From assembly GCA_011800155.1 (NCBI GenBank), contig CM022369.1, positions 3,348,001-3,412,000 on the forward strand: 64,000 nt of DNA, written 5' to 3'. Origin of the DNA: Flammulina velutipes. Its lineage: Eukaryota; Basidiomycota; Agaricomycetes; Agaricales; Physalacriaceae. Position numbers and translations under genes: made by a program. Below, piece by piece: positions 21,123 through 33,007 of this stretch. The notes beneath the pieces are model-generated. The model had not been told where the DNA came from. It saw nothing but the letters and a program-made list of their open reading frames with translations, and searched no databases. Within the stretch, counting starts at the first letter, position 1. The number at the start of each line of letters is the position of its first letter.

Positions 21123-22116
21123 TGTAGAGAATGTTGAAGTTCCAGTTGGATCGTACGCCTTTTAAACAGTAGTCGACGGAGCTTAGTAGAGAGCGCTCGG
21201 CAAGAGGTATACGTAGGACAGGCGTAAGCAAGTATGGTAACTTTGCGATCACGAGCGCACATCTGGATAACCTTTGAGCCTGAGACCTTGAGGCTGGAGT
21301 AGCTCGCTCCCAGTTCGCTCTGGCTGATCTCGTAGCACGTGCCCAGATAACGTTGAATTCGTATTGCACCTATTTCTCCAGTGGGTCATGAACTGATACC
21401 GATAACAGTAGCGTTATCAAGACAGCGTAAATCTGGGATTGATGAGAAAATGTTGGACGCTGGACAGTTCAGTGGTTCTACGCACCAGTATTATTATATT
21501 AGCCCCCGTTAGCAGAGCCGTGTAATTGACGAGTATTCTGAGAAACAACCGAAGATGGGATGGTTTATGGAGGACGATCCTTGGTTCAACACGGGGATCT
21601 TGGTGGGAAGACAAGTTGATGACCATCATAGGAATTGGGGAGGGTAGCTACCAGATAGACCGAGGAAGTGGCCAGGAGTTCAGAGCTACAGACGAGAGTT
21701 GATCAACACGAAGGAAGTTCAAGCCAGTGGCCATTAGCGGGCAACGTTTTCCATCGTCTTCGTCAGAAGCCATGTCTTTTTGGTTGCTTATGGATTCGTC
21801 GTATACGTACTGACATGCGATAATCCTGCAGCAGTGGAGACATTGCTGAGCGTAGAGCGCGTGCATCGAACGGCGATGATTGTGGTAAGGAGGGAGGGTG
21901 AATAAACAAGGACCAACAACGCGACTCGCTTTCAATGTATGGACAAAACAAGTAGCGCCTATGTACGAGAAACACTTGGCCCGCCTCGCCTGGGAACACG
22001 AACAACTCCAGCATATATTCCATGGACTCTCTCAGCTCATTAATTGAATCCTTTAACAGGTAAAACACTCGCAATTTCAACCCATTGCGAACGAATTACA
22101 TAAGTGGGCCCAAAAA
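21123..22116. other. Intergenic, no gene supported
   Basis: A minus-strand start MASDEDDGKRCP.. near 21772 opens a short frame followed by a GT donor, but I could not extend it into a gene. Nothing else is evident. Confidence 0.35.
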
Positions 22117-22251
22117 TTAATCACATGTCTTTGATGCGGTGGCGGTGGCGTCTATTTTTATCCTGCGTAGAAAATGCGTGCAAGTCGCCACATAGCTCCT
22201 TTCCCACTTCTCACCCGAACCATCATCCACATCTTTCATAAACTGTTAACA
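22117..22251 (+). promoter_or_regulatory. Conserved 5' block of Pro-rich unit, copy B
   Basis: Shares with copies A, C and D the series AATCACATG, GTGGCGG, TCTATTTTTAT, AAAATGCGTGCAAGTCGCCA and AGCTCCTTTCCCAC, then the ACTGTTAACAATG start context. Confidence 0.7.
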
Positions 22252-22957
22252 ATGCCTTTCACCGATATTACCAACACCTTCTCCGTTCGCGACGTTGACG
22301 CCACAACGAACCAACATTCTGGCATCAAGAATGTGGTTTCGTCGTCGACGCTGAGCAACCCCAAAAAGATTTCTTTCGAGATCCAAAAAGCTGACGCTAT
22401 TCCAGATACCATGGATACTCTGTCGTGGCTCGGGTATATCGACGAGGACGCTCGTTGGTACTCTCCCGCTGCGCAGAGGGCTGAAGCTCCCAAAATCGCC
22501 GTCGCCCAGCAGGCTGTGCGACGCCGCCAACTCCCTCCTCCTCCCGGCCCTCCCCCTACCCTACCTTTACCTTCCCCCATCACTTCCCTCCCTTCCTTCT
22601 CTTCCATTCCCCGTTCTGCTCCTTCCCCTCCTCCCGTTGTTATCGAATGTGCTCCGGTCGTCAAGCCCCTAAAGGTATCGTCCCCTCTTCCCTCTATCCC
22701 CTCTTCCCCCCGTCGTGCTCCTTCCACCGTTACTGTTCCGGAAGTCAAGACTTTGAAGAAGATTGTGAGTGTTGTTATTAAACCATTCCAGTTCCGCGAG
22801 CGGGCACAGTGAGTCTCCTTTTTTCCGGCTCCGTATATGAGCTAGTACTCATCCGTCGTTCAGGGAAAGACTTGAGGCTCGCATTGCTAAAGCTGAGGCT
22901 GACTGGGCTAGAGCGCAGGCTGAAGACGATCTCTTGGATGACTTGTTCTGGGCTTAA
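22252..22957 (+). CDS. Pro-rich protein of unknown function, copy B (216 aa)
   Basis: Exons 22252-22808 and 22864-22957 give 216 aa. Same domain order as copy A: conserved N-terminal SVRDVD..NQHSGIKNVVSSS and DTLSWLGYIDEDARWYSPAAQ, a central Pro/Ser tract (PPPPGPPPTLPLPSP), a conserved VPEVKTLKKIVS and the C-terminal helix ending EDDLLDDLFWA. It is slightly longer than copy A because of extra residues after the first motif and in the Pro tract. An in-frame upstream extension to 22174 is less likely because the shared start context is at 22252. No known family recognised. Confidence 0.75.
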
Positions 22958-24480
22958 TTCTATACTGGCTGGCTCGACTTGCACTTGGTCAACGATCCGG
23001 ATGTCTGTCTCTGCTCTACGTCTCTGTGGCTGCGCCAAAATCTGGTAGGAATGTTTCTTCCCTCTCTTCACTGCATCCACGAAAGGCTTCACGGCTATCT
23101 CTGTGGTGAGTCTTTTCACCATATTATTTCTCCCGTATTTCTCAGCGCCAAGTTCTCCAGAGGTTGTGTCTTACATTTCTAGAATCATATTGGTTAGTCA
23201 ACTCTCGGCCGTCGTTGAATCACTTGCTAATTATTTGTTACCAATCATCCGACATGCATACGTCCATGGAATGTATGTTACTGATACGGTAAGTTCTCCT
23301 TTCTCGTACTCTCTCGCTTTTCTGATTCCTCGTTTTAATTGTCGCCACCACTTGGCGTGGGAAACTCGTTGATCTCTGTTTTTGACCTCCATCAATTCCA
23401 CCTCCAACCAACCTTTGGAACGAAATTGGCGTCATGATCACCTTTGCTGTTTACAAGAATATATACCAAGCTTATCTTCGTCAACGCGAACCATGGTTCT
23501 TGGCCGTCATCGACCTTCGAAAGATTAGTCTTGGGACACGCTTGACAATAATGAGGCGATGAAGACCCAAAGCCAGCAGGAAATGTGCTAGAAGTGTGTG
23601 CTCTCCTATGATTTTATGTTCGCTTTTGACCATTTTCCAGTGTGACAGGAACTACGGCTGGTCGCGAAAGACTCATACCTTTCCTTCAAGCAAAGCCATT
23701 GAACGTCTTCTTCAAAAGCCATGTACGCCATGCCCTCGCCTGTTACCCAAGCCATACTCTCCAGGAATGGTTCCCCACCGACTCGCAGTCAAGTCCTCGT
23801 CACGCTACGGGCAGCTAGACGTGCCATCCATCCCTCTATCGCAATTCTGCAGCTACCTTCGAGATCCGCATGACCCTCTTCCGCCACCGCCAGTCACATT
23901 GCCATATTACTCTCAAAACACCTCGTCGTTTGACGGTGGCGCAGCCGAAATTATTACGACCTTCGTGACCACCCGGACTCTGACGACCGCCTTCACTCAA
24001 GCTGCCCTCAAAATCCTACGCATATCGGCACTCCCTCAAAGATGCTTTTCCAGTTCTCAGTCCTACGCAATCAACATGACAGCACCGATGTTCTCCGTTT
24101 CTGCGAGGCCCGATGGCCGGTCGTCGTTGACTTAGGCATACTTCAAAAGTCTCAATCCGTCGCATTTATGTACACTCGACATCACTCATGTCTATTCTGC
24201 CTATCCATCTCAATCCACCCCATTTGCTACGACTTCGCGCATGCCTCAACTCCGCAGACAACTCACCATCCACGAGCCACCTTCTGCCATTCATCCAGCT
24301 TTGTCCGCGTCCGCGTCAACTTCAACTCCATCTTCGTGAACGCCTGCTTGTCCGTGAACTCCTGCCTGTCGGAGAAGGGGGATCTATGAAGGGCATCCGC
24401 TGTAAGATGACTTTCGAAGACGAGTCGTCTTCTTCATCTTCGTTCGACAGGATTGCGATACCACTCTCACTTTAGACGGT
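22958..24480 (+). repeat. 3' part of Pro-rich repeat unit, copy B
   Basis: The region after copy B's stop is similar in order to that after copies A and C: CTGGCTGG after the stop, donor-like GGTGAGTCT sites, a pyrimidine-rich segment, the dyad element at 23341-23364, then a GGTTGGTCGC-like motif (near 23660; compare 42403). An open frame at 23596-24135 (179 codons, Pro/Ser-rich) lies here but is not preserved in copy C, so I do not call it a gene. Confidence 0.5.
23341..23364 (+). repeat. Dyad element, copy 2
   Basis: GTCGCCACCACTTGGCGTGG then GAAA: CGCCA and TGGCG arms around a short spacer, followed by the conserved GTGGGAAA. It lies about 380 bp after the Pro-rich copy B stop codon. Confidence 0.75.
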
Positions 24481-24865
24481 GTATGGAGAGGGAGAGACGT
24501 CGTGTGTTGGTGAAGAGTGATGTCGAGGACGTCTTCGATGGCATCGCCTGATGGAAGATGGTGAAGCAGACCACTCTCCTTTGGACTCAACGCAAATCCA
24601 CCTTAGAATCAACGGACACTCTGTTCGTCGTACTGCTTAGGCGGCTCGCAATTGAAACTCGAAATTTGCATGGCATCGATGACCACCACCGTGACTGCGC
24701 CTCCTATCAATCGGCCAATCTTGACAGTTCGACTTTCGGCTATGAGGCGACACCCTCGCATGCCCATCGAACAGCAGCTAAATGCACTCCACCTCTTTCC
24801 CGACCGCCTTTCCTCAGAGCTACAATGTGCGCAAGGTATTACCGAAAAAGACCCTGGGTGATAGG
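24481..24865. other. No gene supported
   Basis: Short overlapping frames only. The last 100 bp lead into the BTB remnant, but similarity to the intact BTB genes starts only around 24870. Confidence 0.35.
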
Positions 24866-25140
24866 CCTTCCAGAAAATACCATGAAGGAGATTCTCTCTG
24901 AGTCTCTCCCTTTTACCTCCAAGTAAGCTTTTCTCCTCCGAATCTTTTATGCTGATATTGTCAGGTGTAGACATCTTGACGTCTTGGTCAGTGAAGTAGA
25001 TCTCCTCTTGGAGAATAGCTCGTTCAGATCAGTGTAAGCGAGGCGCCGAAGGAATTTGGCCTCACCTCGATATTATAGTCAATTTGCGTTGCAGAGGATT
25101 GTGGAAAGGATTATAGCTGAAGGCCCTAGCCTTTCCAACC
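24866..25140 (+). pseudogene. BTB gene remnant (3' exons 7-8)
   Basis: The sequence aligns with the end of exon 7 and with exon 8 of the two BTB genes: ATGAAGGAG..CTTTTACCTCCAAGTAAG, a 48-nt intron ending GTGTAG, then a frame like LDVLVSEVDLLLE, SEAPKEFG and a shifted continuation. A deletion near 25027-25035 and later frameshifts break the frame, and no upstream exons are present. Confidence 0.75.
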
Positions 25141-25824
25141 TCGGGGCATCGCCTACGTCAATATGGCTAGATGCTGGTCGTCCAGCGAAAGCTGCTGAAG
25201 GAGGAAAGTTATCTTGGTAACTTCTCTGTACTCCATCTTGTTGTATACGCGATTATTTGTTGCCATATGGTACTGCTATTGTTTGCCAACTACGCATAAC
25301 GGAATGAGAAGCTGCGCGCATGGGGCCGTGACCTAGAGGACGAAGACGCAATACTTTTTCCGTAACCATTTGGCGCGATTAGAGGCAGCCCTTATCAGTT
25401 CATAACTACCATTGAGTTTATCCTGAAAGTGTTGCCCTAGGATGTGCGTTTGACGGTTCCATTACGATTTGTTTCACAACGACATCGGGCAAATCAAGCG
25501 AGCATAGCGGCAGGTATACGGCATAGGATGTACCTCGCCTTTTGGCTGTACAGCTGACGAACAGAGCTGAGGATGTTCAGGAACGCCACCGCAAACACAG
25601 CCATAGTCCCTTTCAGTCCATAGTAGCACGCCACACGGTAAATACTAGGCTGAAGGCTAACAGAGAGCGGTCAGATTGGGGATTTGGAAGGTACACTGAG
25701 CTACCACCGAGACCGCAAATGCTGTGACTTGCAGTCCGGAGGCCGGAAGTGTCTGACATATGCTGTGTCCTCTCATCAGTCCTCGAGTTTCAACATATCT
25801 TTGGATTGACCTGTTATACGACTT
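25141..25824. other. Intergenic, no gene supported
   Basis: No splice-supported frame, no shared repeat. Only short ORFs. Confidence 0.35.
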
Positions 25825-26110
25825 GTGTATTATTAAGTATCCATGACTTTGACGTGACCAAGGAGGTTAGTTGCTATAGCGTAGCCTAAGGGCACGCGAC
25901 TATTCGAGAATGCAGCTCAAAACGATGACGACACCGAACTAAATTGGGAGATTGAACTCAGCCACCTCGTGTATTACTAAGTATCCATGGATTTGAGGTG
26001 ACCAAGAAGGTTAGTCGCTGTATCGTAGCCAAAGGACATGCGACTATCAAAGAATGCAGCTCAAAACGATGACGACACTGAATTGAATTGGGAGATTGAA
26101 TTCAGCCACC
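25825..26110 (+). repeat. Two tandem 144-bp direct repeats
   Basis: Unit 1 (25825-25968) and unit 2 (25969-26110) both begin GTGTATTA-TAAGTATCCATG and end AATTGGGAGATTGAA-TCAGCCACCTC, with few differences. A third start (ATGTATGTG) follows at once. They lie about 220-500 bp upstream of the active-type aspartic peptidase gene and might carry duplicated regulatory sites. Confidence 0.9.
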
Positions 26111-26274
26111 TCATGTATGTGTAGCGATGTACTTGCGACTACAATTCGAGTACTGAGAATAGGGCTCACTCACTTTACAACTAAGAATAGAAATAGTAAC
26201 AACAGGCTGTAAGACCAACCGTCTAAGATTCCGAGTATTCAGTGGATATGTCCCCTCACCCTTCCTCAAGATTT

Positions 26275-26281
26275 TATAAAA
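26275..26281 (+). promoter_or_regulatory. TATA box of the aspartic peptidase gene
   Basis: TATAAAA lies 53 bp before the ATG at 26328, a normal fungal core-promoter spacing. Confidence 0.55.
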
Positions 26282-26327
26282 GCCATAGAAAGTACCCCCT
26301 CATTCATTCTCACAACACTTCATAGTC

Positions 26328-27990
26328 ATGCATTTCAGCACTCAAACCACTCTTCTCATCATCGCATCCTCTGCCAGGCTGGTCCTCGGAGGTCCACTCC
26401 AGTTCGAAGTCATTGGATCGCGCACGGCGCGCAGACACTCCGACGTCAGTCGACGGAACGTTCGCCGAGCATCATCCGAGCTGGAGAACATGAACGACAT
26501 CCACTACACCACAGAGATAACTCTCGGTGGCCCAAATGAGATTTATAACGTCGAACTCGACACTGGAAGGTATGACCAACCTTCTCTTCCGCTTCGGGAC
26601 CGATACTGAGCTATAAATAACTCTATAGCTCATCCTTCTGGGTAACTCCGCCGGAGGACCTAGAACATGTAGCCAACAGCAAAGACACAGGCAGGAAGGC
26701 AACCATCTTCTACGTTGATCACACTGCTAGTGGTACGTATGAATTTATTCTGTACTATCCCGCCTGTTGATAAAAAAAAACCAGGGTCGATCAAGACTGC
26801 AGACCTTGGCATCGCTGGGTTCAACATTCCGGACCAGAGCTTCAGTACGCTGAATCCTCTGTATTTGACCATCTTGGCATTGACCGTTCCCATTAGTTGA
26901 AATTTCCGACGATGAAGGTACCGCCCCTGGAGCGGGAGTCATCGGCCTAAGCATAGACAGAAATTCGAAAATTCTGGATGCCTTGAAGTCAACGGTCGGG
27001 TTTAGCCCTATCCATCGAGTTTTCGAGAGTCAAAAGAATCTGCCTCATATCATGACTATGCTCCTGGGACGCACAGTCGGTCAGTAGCGCTCCCCGATTC
27101 TCGGTATTCCGTTCTCACAAACACTTCCTCTCAGAACCATCTGGTGGTTTCCCTGGCACGTTTACTATTGGCTCCGTGTTGGATCAATACAAGGCCGTCG
27201 AGAGCCAACCAAAACTAAAGTTCGAGGGGATGCACCACAGGTTCCAGATGGACGAGGACGCTATAACTGTGGAGGATAAGGTCATTCCGGTAGAGAGTTT
27301 GATCAACAAAGGCAGCAAGCAGCTGGTGGCCTTCACAGACAGTGGATTTTCAATGAGTCAGGTCCCTGCGTACGTTGATTTGGGTTTCACGAACTTATAC
27401 TACACAGCTTACTCACCTATCCTTCTAGCGCGGTCGCAAAGGCACTTTATGGTAGCTATCCCGGCGCTGAGAACGTCGAATTGGAAGATGTTGGAAATGT
27501 GTGGCTCGTTCCGTGTCAACAGGAAGTCCAGATCACGTTCCAATTGGGCGGAAAGAGTATTCCCATCCATCCATTGGATGCCACACTGTATGTTCATAAT
27601 CCATGCCATTGAAAATCAGCTATAGCTGACTTACTTTACAGCACGGGTGAGCAGCTTGATATTGAATACGAGCTTCGGAACGCGCGAGGACAGGAAATGT
27701 GTGTCGGATCCGTGAGTCTAGTCGCCTTAGTGAGGTGTAATTCTGCTCACTCCGTCACGGTGCCATAGTTCCAACCAATCGCTCAGAGGATGTCGAAGCC
27801 CATAGATATTCTTCTGGGCATGCCATTCCGTGAGTTACTATCCAATGTCCATGACCCAATGCTTATTCGTCCACTCTCAGTCCGGAACGTCTACTCATTG
27901 ACCAATTTCGGAGATAAGATCTTCGGAGATGCGAATACGGATGGCTACGCCCAGTTGCTGCCAACCACAAATGCCCAAAGAGGTGTGTAA
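26328..27990 (+). CDS. Pepsin-like aspartic peptidase, family A1 (407 aa)
   Basis: Nine exons (26328-26569, 26629-26732, 26785-26844, 26897-27079, 27135-27369, 27429-27587, 27642-27711, 27769-27829, 27881-27990) give an intact 407-aa frame. A signal peptide (TLLIIASSARLVLG) and a basic propeptide (SRRNVRR) precede the mature enzyme. The two catalytic motifs are present: ELDTGSSSFWV (D78) and AFTDSGFSMS (D265; DSG is an accepted variant of DTG). The end GMPFLRNVYSLTNFGD is typical of fungal A1 peptidases. Such enzymes are secreted or vacuolar acid proteases. It is the closest relative of the gene at 5139-6747, with two extra introns and an intact second motif. Confidence 0.92.
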
Positions 27991-29411
27991 ACTGGAATAA
28001 TATCAGAATAAAGCTCTGACAATCACGTTTGAAGCCCACCAAGATTTTGTCGCAGTTCGCGGCCAGTAGGTTCATGGAACACTGGAAAGCAAAAGTAGTA
28101 TACATTACGATATGCTGGTCATACCACAATTAATATAATTAGTAAAATAGGTCATATATACAGTTATGTCACCTTGCCACCCACAACACCTCAAGCGAAA
28201 GACATGGCACAGTGAGGCGGCGAGTATTGAGGATATTATATGATGGGCTCGCTGTCCCCAGCCTAGCCTGGAGATCCCGGCTCGGTGCCAACCAGAGTCA
28301 GATGAACAATCTCGAAGTAATGCAGATTGCACCAGAGCAAGAGGCAGATATTGAGCATACGGCGGAATAATACCCTTTGAATTAATGGCAGTATTGTCAT
28401 GGGGTTGGTGTCCGCTTTCACCAGCGCAACAATAGGTGTCTGGCAAGCGGAGGCGGCCAAGTGCCGGCAGAGCACAGGAATAGTGTGTTTCACATGCTAA
28501 AAATGACACTCCAGAGGTTGAGAGGTCTCCCATCGACAGAACAACGGTTTACATCATGGCAAGTGGGATAGGGAGGATATGCCGATGCTGTCGCGCAGAG
28601 GATAGTCGTTGATCAAAAAACGGTGATTGAGAGATTATTCAATGCCTCTGCGTATCAAACGTCTGCGGTATCATGCCTATCCAGGTGACGGCCTCGTTCA
28701 AGTTAGTCGTTTCGAAAGTGTTCATGTCGTGATCCGAGAGAGAGAGGCGAAGGTTATTGCCGGGATCCTACGAGACCAGAAGACGAAACGCTGAAAGGAT
28801 GTGCGCTGTTCGTAAGTCACTCCGAAACGCGGGAAATACTACATGTCCGTGAACGATGATGAACTTACTTACGTTGGCTAGCAGTAGTAAGTGCTCGATA
28901 TCTTCCCAGATACGCGTCAAAAATGACAACCTGAAAGATGACTTAAGATCAAAGAAGTCGTTTGAAGCCGGAGATGTTCATGTTGCATGAAACTGAAGCC
29001 TTGATGAAGGGAAAGTCCATGAACCATCGGCAAACTCCGGCGTTGTCCTTTTCTTATTGAGTGGAGGCGATTTTTCTGTTCGTCTCACTGGACATTGAAG
29101 CCACCAAAAAATGGCGCGTAGGAGTCAATGGAGGAGTCCGCGCGAATTGCATAAAAGTTGTTGTATTGTTGTAGCCTGCTGTGAGTTTTATCATCCCTTC
29201 AATGCGTCCGGCCCGGACATCCTTGACCTCTAACCTCCATGGCTTCAATGTCCTCTGCGACGTACTTCCCCGCGTGCACGAATGATATTTGACAATCTGG
29301 TTAGCCTCTCAACCTAATCGATAGCCAAGATTTCTTTCCTGGTTCCAACTCGCCCCCTCGATCAAAAATGTGATCATCCTTTCGAACCACCATTGGCAAC
29401 TTGGAGTCATA
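27991..29411. other. Intergenic with one gene-fragment-like stretch
   Basis: Mostly without supportable frames. Around 28980-29040 a stretch GAACCATCGGCAAACTCCGG is shared exactly with the hypothetical gene at 9928-10218 (other strand), suggesting a decayed relative of that gene. Nothing else is recognisable. Confidence 0.4.
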
Positions 29412-31723
29412 ATGAACGACCAGGCTGCGTATGTTTGAATCTCTTCGTTTTCATGGGTACTCAAGTCGTTATAGCTTCCCTAACCTACTGCAACTACGCG
29501 ATGCCGCTAGCATTTGTCCCTCTTGCGCATTCGAAGCTCGAAAGAAAGCTGACCAGACGCCTACGACATTCGACGGTATCAGCTTTCATGATCGCGTATG
29601 GTCACAGAACGCTACTGTCGACCCGGAGAGCAGAGCTAGGATTCGACAAGACTTGAGCGCAACCGAACAGCTGATAACTGCCTACACCAAGGACCTTTCA
29701 AACGTTGGGACATTCTTGTCCGAAATGTATACCTCTCGAGAGTTCCTTCTGCACTCCATCTCACAGCATCGAAGTCTCCTCAATCCCATTCGTAGCCTCC
29801 CGGGAGATATCCTTCTCCAAATATTTCGCCACATTTATGACTCGAACTTTTCTGCCAATGATCGATATTCCGACGAAGATTTCGTTCTCACCATCCCGGA
29901 TCCCATTCAGGCTCTTCCCCCACGTTGCATCGTCTCTCAAGTGTGTCGTCGTTGGCGAACACTTGCCTTGTCCGCCGATGTAGGCAACACCCTTCGTTAT
30001 ACAAGTGACTCGTGCCCATTCACCGCGGATCCTCCATCTCCGGATCCTCCCCGCCATGGACAAACGATTGACGAACAGCAAGCTTTGTACGTTGTTTAAC
30101 GAAGACAGGTTTCGAAACTGATCGATTTCCAGAACTGACGAGCAGCAGACAGGCGACCACAACTGTCCATGTTGCTCGTTCGAAGCTCGACAGAAAGTCG
30201 ACCTGCTGCCCAAGGCATTCAGCGATGCCACTCATCGTGTGTGGCTGCAGAACGCGCCTGTCGATCCGCAGGACATGGCCACCTTTCAACGGGATTTGGA
30301 CATATCTGAACGCCTGCTATCTGAGCTGGACGTGGACGTGCGGAATGTCCAGGCTGTGTGGTTCAGGGTTATCGCCACCAGGAATGACCTCGTGCAATGT
30401 ATTCCACGATATCATAGTCTCCTCCAACCCCTTCGTGGCCTCCCAGACGACGTCCTCCTTGAAATATGTCACTTCACTCTGTACGACACCGAGATCCACG
30501 AAGATGACTGTTTCTTCAACGTCCATCCCATGAATCGTATACTCGTCAAGCGAGACTCCCTGCATCGTCGTGCGCCACATTGGGTTTTCTCCGAGGTGTG
30601 TAGTCGCTGGCGAACGTTAGCCTTGTCATGTTCCGCTCTGTGGTCTTCCATATACATCAGCGTTCCAACTAAAAGGAGCCATGGATGGCTCAAGCAGAGA
30701 CTAGAGCTCCTCCTCCAGCGCTCGAAGTCCCATGACCTGGACATCTGCTTTGTGGATACTCCTACGTTTCCGCGTAGCGACCAAGCCTCGGTCCTATTCC
30801 CCCTCCTCAAGGCCCATTCCGAGCGATGGCGAACACTGAAATTCCAAGCATCACCTCACCTACTCAACGACATGGTAGAAGGGTCGGTTGGGAGGATCGT
30901 GACAGTTCACCTGCACCGGCCCGCTATTAATTATGACTATCGACCAGTGACAGGCGTCCTCGTCTTTGGATCTGCGCCACACCTCCGTATCGTGCACAAT
31001 ACTCTGGAAGATGTTCGCGACTTCCCATGGCCCCAGCTGTCTCATTACAACGGTGCGATTGGTAGCTTCTCACATCTATGCACCTTGCAGAATATCTGCG
31101 AACTGCGACTGGATTTCCCCAGTGCTGTCACTAGCTTCTTTGCCGGCGCTACTCAATGTACCCTTCCTTTCCTGGAGCGACTGAATGTCAGCGAGAATGG
31201 GGGGACGAGGAGTGGTGCAAGTGGGTGCATAAAGGCGCTGCTGGAGTACGTGAGCATGCCGAGGTTGCGTGAACTGAGGATGGACATCCTCCGCGATACT
31301 AGCAGTCTACCAGAGTCCCTCCCTGGAAATCTATCATTGGTGTATCTGGACATACACTTCCTCTGTCCGGAGGATCCCGGCATTATCACGTTTAACATGT
31401 TGCGTCTTTTGAGGATGGTCAGCTCCCTGGAGACATTGGCTCTGACAGGGAATATGATGAATGCGGCGCTCTTGGATGGTTTGAGAGAAGGGGGGGATCT
31501 GCCTTGCCTGAAGAAGATTTCTGTTGAGGGGTGTTATCTATCGACGTTCGTCGATGCGTTGTTGGGATTTGCGAAATCGAGGGTTGGCGTGCTGGAGGAG
31601 GTACAACTTCTTCGCGGCGGCTACTACAGACTGAGTGTCATGGAGATGCTCCCCAGATGGTTGGCCGCCTCACAGGTAAAGAGTTTATTGGAGGATATCG
31701 GTAAAGCGATTAGAATTACTTAG
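29412..31723 (+). CDS. F-box/LRR-type protein with duplicated N-terminal F-box module (739 aa)
   Basis: Exons 29412-29428, 29475-30086 and 30133-31723 join in one frame of 739 aa. Residues 1-205 hold a CPSC motif, a helical segment, an F-box (SLPGDILLQIFRHIY, about 112-150) and CRRWRTLALS, then stop resembling the family. From residue 210 the same module restarts: DEQQ, CPCCSFEARQK, F-box GLPDDVLLEICHF (about 311-350), CSRWRTLALSCSALWSSI and a long LRR-like C-terminus. This is the standard agaric F-box layout (SCF substrate receptor) preceded by a truncated tandem copy. The second module's own start codon appears mutated (ATT where copy 1 has ATG), which favours one fused product. The alternative is a dead first copy and a second gene using a later start. 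Confidence 0.7.
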
Positions 31724-31905
31724 CATGGTAGTTCTCCTTTTAGCGTCGTGTCTTCATATTCCTGATCGCTAATGTTGATAACCATCGTATACAAGATATA
31801 GCCTTGTCTTACCAAGAGTGATTCAGGCGCCTTATTCATTGCCCGACGCGTACGGTAATCAAGTCGTATAACTGCAGACGCAAGAACATCAGCGTCAGCT
31901 TCAAC

Positions 31906-32900
31906 ATGTCTTCGAAGCTTGTAGTAGTGACCGGCGCCACCGGAAAACAAGGCGGATCCGTCGTCGACGCCCTATTGAAGAACCCAGCCTACTCAGTCCG
32001 CGCAGTCACTCGGAATCCCAACAGCGACGCATCACGAGCACTCGCTGCCCGGGGCGTAGAGGTCGTCGCTGCGGATCTAGACAACTACGACAGTCTCCTG
32101 AAAGCATTCCAGGTGAGCATGTTATCTGCATCTGCATGACATTGGCTTACGATGTGCTTTAGGGCGCGTACGCTGTATTCGGCAATACCGACTTCTGGAA
32201 CATCTTCGCCGAGAAGCAGGATGCGCAGGACGCGCATAACAGGGAGTACGAGCGAGGAAAGCACCTCGTCGACGCCGTCGCTGCTACCCCCAGTGTCAAG
32301 CACTTCATCTGGAGTACCCTCGCCTCCGTTGACACGTCGGTCCCTCATTATCTGAGCAAAGCCCGTATCGATGAGCACATCGAGACAAAGCCCGAGCTCG
32401 CAAAGATCACCACATACCTCATCATAGGGTACTACACTTCGAACCTTCTCGACGATCCTCCTAGGTTGGAGGGGGACAAGTACGTCTGGAAGGAAACGGC
32501 GAAACCGAATACCATCCTACCTTCGGCTGGATACGTTCAGGTGAATTGCGGATTGCTCGTTGAGGCCATCGTCCGCCAGCCAGTGCTCACCCAAAGGAAA
32601 TCCGTTGCGGGATATGTTCCCATCACCTTCGAAGAAACGGTACAGCTCTGGGGAAAGGTCGTCGGGAAAGCAGTGAAGTATGTCCAGCTGCCTTTCGACG
32701 AGTTCGTGAAGCAGTCTCCCGCTGGTCCCAAGTTCGGCCTGGAGCTTGCGCTGAGCATGGCCTACCTTGATAAACATGGCTTTGCGGGATTCGCGAAGCC
32801 TGGAGTCGAGATAGTAACGAAAGAGCAGTTGGGGGTACAGGGATGGGTCGGCGGGGAGGATGCCTTCCGTCGCACTGACTGGAGTTCAGTCTTAGCATAG
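31906..32900 (+). CDS. NmrA-like NAD(P)-binding protein, copy 1 (314 aa)
   Basis: Exons 31906-32112 and 32163-32900 (50-nt intron) give 314 aa. The N-terminal dinucleotide-binding motif is TGATGKQGGSV (G10, G13, G16). It is followed by VRAVTRNPNSD at the end of the second beta strand, then HFIWSTLASVD and ITTYLIIGYYTSNL. The family (NmrA-like, atypical short-chain dehydrogenases) includes redox sensors such as the nitrogen regulator NmrA and isoflavone-reductase-like enzymes. The YxxxK catalytic pair of classical SDRs is not evident, so a sensing or atypical reductase role is possible. Four further copies lie at 34755, 38437, 43975 (minus) and 63723, all with the intron at the same codon. Confidence 0.88.
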
Positions 32901-33007
32901 TAGGGTGTCACTGGCAGTCGTCATTTTCGTGAAAATCTAATGTTCAATTGAAAGCCGTGCGAAACAATCCTAGTCCATAGAGCGAATAACTCGGGGATCC
33001 ATCCATT

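Noticed and set aside
23596..24135. Plus-strand frame of 179 codons after Pro-rich copy B
   Set aside because: Not conserved as a frame in copies A or C and Pro/Ser-rich; kept only as part of the repeat unit.
28105..28533. Minus-strand frame of 142 codons
   Set aside because: Cys/Ser-rich chance frame, with no splice support or paralogue.
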